A stretch of 9,812 nt of DNA from Buttiauxella sp035271705 (GTDB taxonomy: Bacteria; Pseudomonadota; Gammaproteobacteria; Enterobacterales; Enterobacteriaceae), in contig NZ_DATERI010000211.1 of the NCBI RefSeq assembly GCF_035271705.1, forward strand, positions 1-9,812, read 5' to 3'. The translations under genes were made by a program, and so were the position numbers. Shown here piece by piece: positions 5,969 through 9,812 of this stretch (positions are counted from its first letter, which is position 1; each line of letters begins with the position of its first letter). Under the pieces are notes generated by a model. The model did no database searches. It saw only the letters and a list, made by a program, of their open reading frames with translations, and was not told the origin of the DNA.

Positions 5969-7126
5969 TTATTGTTCATCGTTGGTCGATGTTCTCAGTG
6001 ACAGGCGCAAACCAGCGCGCTCAGGGCGGACATGTGGGCCATGTGCAATGGTCCAGCTTCCTTCATTTTGCGCAGCCAGCAGTACGTCTTCGTCGACAGT
6101 GATGCCAAGACCAGGTGTATCGCCCAGAACAATGCCACCCTTTTCAATACGCTGATCCACCCGCAAACCTGTAGGAAAGCTGAGATCCTGTACTTCGCAG
6201 ATCAGATGGTTGGGGATGGCCGCCGCCGCATGGGCAACAGGGTTGGCGTTATATCCCACCGGGCTGACAGGTAAGCTAAACGCGTGTGCCAGATTCGCTA
6301 CCCGCAGGAAATGGGTAATTCCCCAGCACATCCCCGCTTGCAGAACATCTACCGCCTGTTGCTGGATAAGTGGCTGAAATTGCTCAATACCCGTGAGGTT
6401 TTCCCCGGTGGCTACTGCTGCACGAACTTGCTGGCGGATCAGCGCGTGACCCGCAGCATCCCAGCGTCGGACCGGTTCCTCAACCCAGCTAAGATCAAGC
6501 ACCTCTTCCAAACGATTGACATAGCGGACAGCCTGTTTTGCACTCATTGACTCATTGAGATCGATCATCACAGCAGGCGATGGCGCGTTGCAAAGATAGA
6601 CTTCTCGCACCGCCTTTAAACGCTCAAGATCTTGCTCAACATCCAGTCCACCCTTTAATTTGAATGCACTGAATCCTCTGTCGGCAAAGCGTTGATGTAG
6701 CGCAACTAACTCGTCAAGCGAAAGAGGGTAGTCCAGCCCGGAAGCGTAACCAGGTACAAAAGGTTGACGCCCACCGAGTAATCGCCAAAGCGGTTCATTC
6801 GCCAGTTTGGCCTTCAGGTCCCAAAGCGCCATGTCCACCACGCCGATGGCACCGAAGACGCTGCCAAAGTGCCCGCTTTTGAAAACCCAGGCTTGCATTC
6901 GGTCATACAAAGCAGTCACTGCTCGTGGATCTTCTCCTTCAATAGCCGGGAAGATACGCTCAATGTCAGCATGTCCACCAAGGCCAATGCCATTAATACC
7001 TACATCAGTTTCCAGAATCAGAATGGGTACTTCTGTCACGCCAGCGTTAACCGCACCGTTGACGTCACCAATAGGACGGCCCCAGTGATGTAAGGCTTTT
7101 AATGTGCGCCAGCCAGTGATTTTCAT
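5969..7126 (-). CDS. Enolase-superfamily acid-sugar dehydratase (mandelate racemase-like)
   Basis: This 385-residue protein has the two-domain enolase-superfamily layout: an N-terminal capping domain (to about residue 120) and a barrel. In the barrel the catalytic K156-x-K158 lies in FSAFKLKGG. The metal ligands are D189 (MIDLNES), E216/E217 (SWVEEPV) and E242 (ATGENLTG). By context it would dehydrate an aldonate such as L-fuconate or L-galactonate to the 2-keto-3-deoxy acid. Unusually, the Asp of the QPD motif is not found (VLQAGMCWGI, 261-270), and the PH motif of the usual His is PV (LPVSPVGYN, near 290). The Asp-His dyad of the mandelate racemase group therefore seems absent. The ATG overlaps the dehydrogenase stop by four bases. 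A cycloisomerase or epimerase activity remains possible. Confidence 0.84.
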   Translation of the reverse strand: MKITGWRTLKALHHWGRPIGDVNGAVNAGVTEVPILILETDVGINGIGLGGHADIERIFPAIEGEDPRAVTALYDRMQAWVFKSGHFGSVFGAIGVVDMALWDLKAKLANEPLWRLLGGRQPFVPGYASGLDYPLSLDELVALHQRFADRGFSAFKLKGGLDVEQDLERLKAVREVYLCNAPSPAVMIDLNESMSAKQAVRYVNRLEEVLDLSWVEEPVRRWDAAGHALIRQQVRAAVATGENLTGIEQFQPLIQQQAVDVLQAGMCWGITHFLRVANLAHAFSLPVSPVGYNANPVAHAAAAIPNHLICEVQDLSFPTGLRVDQRIEKGGIVLGDTPGLGITVDEDVLLAAQNEGSWTIAHGPHVRPERAGLRLSLRTSTNDEQ

Positions 7127-8184
7127 GCTTTGCCCTCCGAGGCAAGTTTCGACTTAGCTGATGGCTTAGTGCGCAAATCAATGACCATTCGTCCCTGAAT
7201 TGCGCCTGCATTCATTTCGGCAAAAATAGCGTTAATTTCATCCAGTTGTCTGGTCTGCACTATCGGTTTCACCCGGCCTGCCAGTGCATGCTGGAAAGCT
7301 TCTGCCAGGTCCTGACGTGTACCGACCAGGCTACCGACGATCTGGATACCATCAAGCACCGTTTTCACGATATTCAGATCAAGATTGCCTGGCGGAACGG
7401 CCACACAAACAACTTTTCCTCCAGCTCTGACGCTGTCTACTGCCTGGTTAAACGCCGTGCGCGCGACCGCCACAACTACGCCGCTATGCGCACCTCCGGC
7501 AGTGATCTGCTGAATGCGGACTGGTACATCCTCTTCGTTTGCGTTAATGGTGATTTCCGCACCTGACTCACGTGCCAGCGCCAGTTTGTCGTCCTGAATG
7601 TCAATGGCGATAACACGGGCGTTAAACACATTTTTGGCAAACTGTATGGCCATATTGCCTAATCCACCTGCCCCCCAGATGGCAATCCACTGGCCAGGAC
7701 GGACTTCGGAGACTTTGATGGCTTTGTATGTGGTGACGCCAGCGCAGGTGATGCTGCTGGCAATTAACGGATCCAGCCCATCAGGGACTTTTACCGCATA
7801 ATCGGCTTTGACAATGCACTGTTCAGCCATTGCACCATCAACGCTATAACCCGCATTTTTAACTGTACGGCAGAAGGTTTCCCGGCCACTGACGCAGTAT
7901 TCACAGACACCACATCCTTCATAAAACCAGGCAATACTGACACGATCACCAGGACGCAGGCTGGTAACATCGTCAGCAATAGCACGAACTATCCCGATCC
8001 CTTCGTGTCCTGGTATACGGCCTGGAACAGGGCCAAAATCACCCTGCACGACGTGTAAATCGGTATGGCACACACCACAACATTCCACTTCCACCTGTGC
8101 TTCACCGGCATTCAGTGCGCGTAGCGCTATCTTCTTGATTTCTACCTTGCCGGGATGCTGCTGGCTAACAACTGCTGCTTTCAT
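7123..8184 (-). CDS. Zinc-dependent medium-chain alcohol dehydrogenase, AdhP-like
   Basis: This 353-residue protein resembles E. coli AdhP from MKAAVV to GRMVID. Catalytic zinc ligands are C39 (GVCHTD), H60-E61 (GHEG) and C147 (SITCAGVTTYK). The structural zinc site is C91, C94, C97 and C105. The NAD-binding motif is GAGGLG at 171-176. After the usual end it carries about 16 extra residues rich in Lys, Ser and Ala (KPSAKSKLASEGKA). Such enzymes interconvert alcohols and aldehydes. In this operon it could reduce or oxidise an aldehyde released by an aldolase (acetaldehyde or lactaldehyde) or act on the keto-acid intermediate. It starts 12 bases after the pyranase stop, with CAGGG seven bases before ATG, and overlaps the dehydratase start by four bases. 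Confidence 0.93.
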   Translation of the reverse strand: MKAAVVSQQHPGKVEIKKIALRALNAGEAQVEVECCGVCHTDLHVVQGDFGPVPGRIPGHEGIGIVRAIADDVTSLRPGDRVSIAWFYEGCGVCEYCVSGRETFCRTVKNAGYSVDGAMAEQCIVKADYAVKVPDGLDPLIASSITCAGVTTYKAIKVSEVRPGQWIAIWGAGGLGNMAIQFAKNVFNARVIAIDIQDDKLALARESGAEITINANEEDVPVRIQQITAGGAHSGVVVAVARTAFNQAVDSVRAGGKVVCVAVPPGNLDLNIVKTVLDGIQIVGSLVGTRQDLAEAFQHALAGRVKPIVQTRQLDEINAIFAEMNAGAIQGRMVIDLRTKPSAKSKLASEGKA

Positions 8185-8196
8185 GACGATACCCTG

Positions 8197-8697
8197 TTAA
8201 TTGAGTTCCGGTACGACGTTGTCGATAATTCGTTGCCGTCTTGCGACATACGCTGGCAGCGGTTTTACGCCGGATTCCTCGGTGAACCAGGCAAAAGGAT
8301 CGGTACTCGCAACCAGAGCGAAATTGGCCCATGGATTAAATGATCCAGAACGGATAACGACTTTGGCTTTGTGAGCAAGGTCGTGGCAAAGTTTTTCGTG
8401 ACTGGCTGCCTGAAACTCTGCGCCAGAACCGGTATAGATGGCTTGCACATCACGATAAAGTTGCGGGTTGCAATCACGGACTTCACTGGCAAAATGCACT
8501 TCTTCGGCAAAAATTTCTTTGCGCAGGACGCGCAGAATGTCCAGTGCATCAACAGTGCCAGGCCAGAAACCCAAATCGATACGTTTAGCCTGTGGAGGGA
8601 TCGGGAATCCCGCATCCGTGACCAACACAATGTCGGAATGACCTAACGTGGCTAAGGCAGCCGCGAGCTCAGGGTGTAAGATCCTATCTGGTCTCAT
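8197..8697 (-). CDS. RbsD/FucU-family sugar pyranase (mutarotase)
   Basis: The start is the ATG at 8697: AGGAG sits eight bases upstream and overlaps the end of the kinase gene, and the family match begins there (MRPDRILHPELA). A longer frame from 8793 runs back into the kinase and has no support. The 166-residue protein has H20 in LGHSD and D28 in VTDAGFPIP at the same positions as the E. coli RbsD active site, and IRSGSFNPWANFAL near 115-129 matches the C-terminal RbsD strand (IRSGECSPYANI), with Trp where RbsD has Tyr. RbsD and FucU interconvert pyranose and other ring or anomeric forms of a sugar before its kinase or dehydrogenase acts. It is about 27 residues longer than RbsD at the C-terminus (DPFAWFTEESGVKPLPAY and after). 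Whether it serves the kinase or the aldo-keto reductase is open. Confidence 0.88.
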   Translation of the reverse strand: MRPDRILHPELAAALATLGHSDIVLVTDAGFPIPPQAKRIDLGFWPGTVDALDILRVLRKEIFAEEVHFASEVRDCNPQLYRDVQAIYTGSGAEFQAASHEKLCHDLAHKAKVVIRSGSFNPWANFALVASTDPFAWFTEESGVKPLPAYVARRQRIIDNVVPELN

Positions 8698-8702
8698 AGT
8701 AT

Positions 8703-9632
8703 TTACTCCTCTGCCACAGCCATAGATTGAATAAAAGCATCGACTTCTTTGCGATAGCGATAGGATGGAACTGTCTCCCAGCCGGTACAACACAGCGCTG
8801 CTGTGGCGTTAGCAAACAGTACGGCTTCGTGAATGAGCTGACCTTCATCCAGCGCGACGGAGAGGGCGGCGTTAAAGCTGTCACCTGCACCGTTACTGTC
8901 GACAACATCGATGATGCACGGTGGGATTTCTTGCGTATCATTACGACCAAACACTGCAGAGCCCGATTCACCCAATGTCATCACGACATACCGGCAACCT
9001 GTTTCCAATAACAGATTGGCGATTTCCCTGTTGCTGCGCGGGTCATCAGGTGGTAAGCCAAGAGCTACGCGCGCTTCCGTTTCGTTGGGTGTCAGATAGT
9101 CAACCGCGCTGAGATCGACACCGCGTAAATCTCTTGCTGGTGCCGGGTTCAGAATCGTTATCTTACCGAGTTTATTTGCAAGTCTGAGTCCGTAGAGAGC
9201 CGTTTCCAGCGGAATTTCAAGCTGTGCGAGCACCACATTGCTTTGTTCTAGCAGGGATAACGCACTGTCCACCTGCACCGGCGTAAACAGTTTATTGGCC
9301 CCCATATCCACGACAATCACGTTATGGGCCTCTTTATCTTTAATAATAAGTCCCGCACCAGTTGGTAGTTCTCCACTGATGGTTAACGCATCGATATTGA
9401 CACCTTCTTCCTGCATCAGGCCTACAAATTCATGCCCTAAAGTGTCATCACCCACCACACCGGCATAGGCGACTTCTGCCCCAAGACGCACTGCCTGAAC
9501 CGCCATATCAGAGCCTTTACCGCCCCACGTCTGGCGAAAGTCATGGCCAATCAGCGTTTCCCCAGCCAGAGGAATACGGTCGGTGGTCATCACCAGCGCT
9601 TTCGCGTAGCTGCCGAGAATAAATACGCTCAT
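8703..9632 (-). CDS. PfkB/ribokinase-family sugar kinase
   Basis: The ATG at 9632 is preferred over GTG 9635, since AAGGAG (9644-9639) is six bases from the ATG but only three from the GTG. The 309-residue protein carries PfkB signature 1 (WGGKGSDMAVQAVRLG, residues 36-51, usually GGKGANQAV), the NETE motif at 183-186, and signature 2 (DVVDSNGAGDSFNAAL), with the anion hole and catalytic base D251 in GAGD. It would phosphorylate the terminal hydroxyl of a furanose or deoxy sugar with ATP. Its neighbours, a DeoC-like aldolase before it and an RbsD-type protein after it, suggest a pyranase-kinase-aldolase unit as in ribose or deoxyribose use. The AN to SD change in signature 1 falls in the sugar-binding region and hints at a non-ribose substrate. 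Confidence 0.92.
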   Translation of the reverse strand: MSVFILGSYAKALVMTTDRIPLAGETLIGHDFRQTWGGKGSDMAVQAVRLGAEVAYAGVVGDDTLGHEFVGLMQEEGVNIDALTISGELPTGAGLIIKDKEAHNVIVVDMGANKLFTPVQVDSALSLLEQSNVVLAQLEIPLETALYGLRLANKLGKITILNPAPARDLRGVDLSAVDYLTPNETEARVALGLPPDDPRSNREIANLLLETGCRYVVMTLGESGSAVFGRNDTQEIPPCIIDVVDSNGAGDSFNAALSVALDEGQLIHEAVLFANATAALCCTGWETVPSYRYRKEVDAFIQSMAVAEE

Positions 9633-9672
9633 CACATACTCCTTAAACTGCGCGATTTGTTATTCATTGCAA

Positions 9673-9706
9673 AGAGAAGTACCGCCGCTTCCGGCGGTAC
9701 GTCTCT
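9673..9706. promoter_or_regulatory. Strong hairpin between the aldolase and kinase genes
   Basis: GTACCGCCG (9679-9687) pairs perfectly with CGGCGGTAC (9692-9700) around a four-base loop, and AGAGA (9673-9677) with TCTCT (9702-9706) extends it past one A-G mismatch. It begins one base after the aldolase stop codon on the minus strand. The downstream sequence (TTCTCTTTGC) is only moderately T-rich, so full termination is doubtful. It may be a partial terminator or a 3' end stabiliser that lowers expression of the following genes relative to the aldolase. Confidence 0.7.
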
Positions 9707-9707
9707 G

Positions 9708-9812
9708 TTAATAAGCGTTAATGTCGCCGACCAGCCCTTTCACCAGTTCCGGGCCGGAGCTGGTGCCAACTAGTTCGGCACCTGCAACAAACATTTCTTT
9801 CATCTTCTCCAA
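9708..9812 (-). CDS. DeoC-like aldolase, C-terminal end (runs off right edge)
   Basis: These are the last 34 codons and TAA of a gene that begins beyond the window. The residues AGAELVGTSSGPELVKGL match the end of DeoC/DERA barrels, where an alanine-glycine turn leads to a phosphate-binding G-(T/A)-S-x-G motif (in E. coli-type proteins, AxRIGxS). The protein ends DINAY. It is the first visible gene of the minus-strand operon, followed by the kinase, as deoC-like genes often are. The Schiff-base lysine is not in view. This is a different gene from the DeoC-like start at the left edge: the two pieces do not overlap, and together cover too little to be one gene. Confidence 0.6.
   Translation of the reverse strand: MEKMKEMFVAGAELVGTSSGPELVKGLVGDINAY

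Noticed and set aside
8698..8793. Longer start for the RbsD-like protein
   Set aside because: The extra 32 residues lie inside the kinase gene and match nothing in the family, and a good ribosome site precedes the ATG at 8697.
1..9812. Window as a closed circle joining the two DeoC-like fragments
   Set aside because: Joined, the pieces would give only 83 residues, far short of a DERA barrel of over 200.

Overview
The window reads as accessory chromosomal DNA of a gammaproteobacterium, most likely an enteric (Enterobacterales) or close relative. The grounds are a zinc alcohol dehydrogenase that resembles E. coli AdhP along its whole length, an RbsD-type protein with the E. coli catalytic residues in place, an AraC/XylS regulator, and IS5-, IS110- and IS3-type remnants typical of this group. 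Species cannot be fixed from sequence alone. Family assignments rest on motifs and remembered homologues; no database search was run.

Left part (1-2266): the first 49 codons of a DeoC-like (DERA-family) aldolase run off the left edge on the minus strand. Its upstream region carries two perfect dyads, a TTGACA hexamer and a weak CRP-like site. A decayed IS5-group transposase (386-1263) lies between this gene and a divergent, intact AraC-family regulator (1388-2266). The aldolase and regulator therefore look like a once divergent pair separated by an insertion.

Middle part (2267-4145): a nest of insertion-sequence debris between the 3' ends of the regulator and a convergent operon. It holds an IS110-family transposase (IS1111-like) with one in-frame stop, its 3' noncoding tail, a 219-bp piece of an IS3-family orfB, and a perfect 57-bp inverted repeat at the two outer edges (2411-2467 and 4046-4102).

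Right part (4146-9812): a tightly packed minus-strand catabolic operon, read from right to left: DeoC-like aldolase (C-terminus only), PfkB/ribokinase-type sugar kinase, RbsD/FucU-type pyranase, AdhP-like zinc dehydrogenase, enolase-superfamily acid-sugar dehydratase, L-galactose/L-fucose-dehydrogenase-like aldo-keto reductase, and an amidohydrolase-type sugar lactonase. Two junctions overlap as ATGA and the others are 5 to 12 nt, except for about 75 nt with a strong hairpin between aldolase and kinase.

The last four enzymes of the operon suggest non-phosphorylative oxidation of a sugar with L-galacto/L-fuco (D-threo-aldose) configuration: aldose to lactone (aldo-keto reductase), lactone to aldonate (amidohydrolase), aldonate to 2-keto-3-deoxy acid (enolase-family protein), with the zinc dehydrogenase acting on a downstream aldehyde or keto acid. 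The first three genes look like a second, phosphorylative branch: pyranase, kinase, aldolase. Having both branches in one operon, and a second aldolase gene beyond the regulator, is the most interesting feature. The exact substrate is not readable from sequence. No transporter gene lies in the window.
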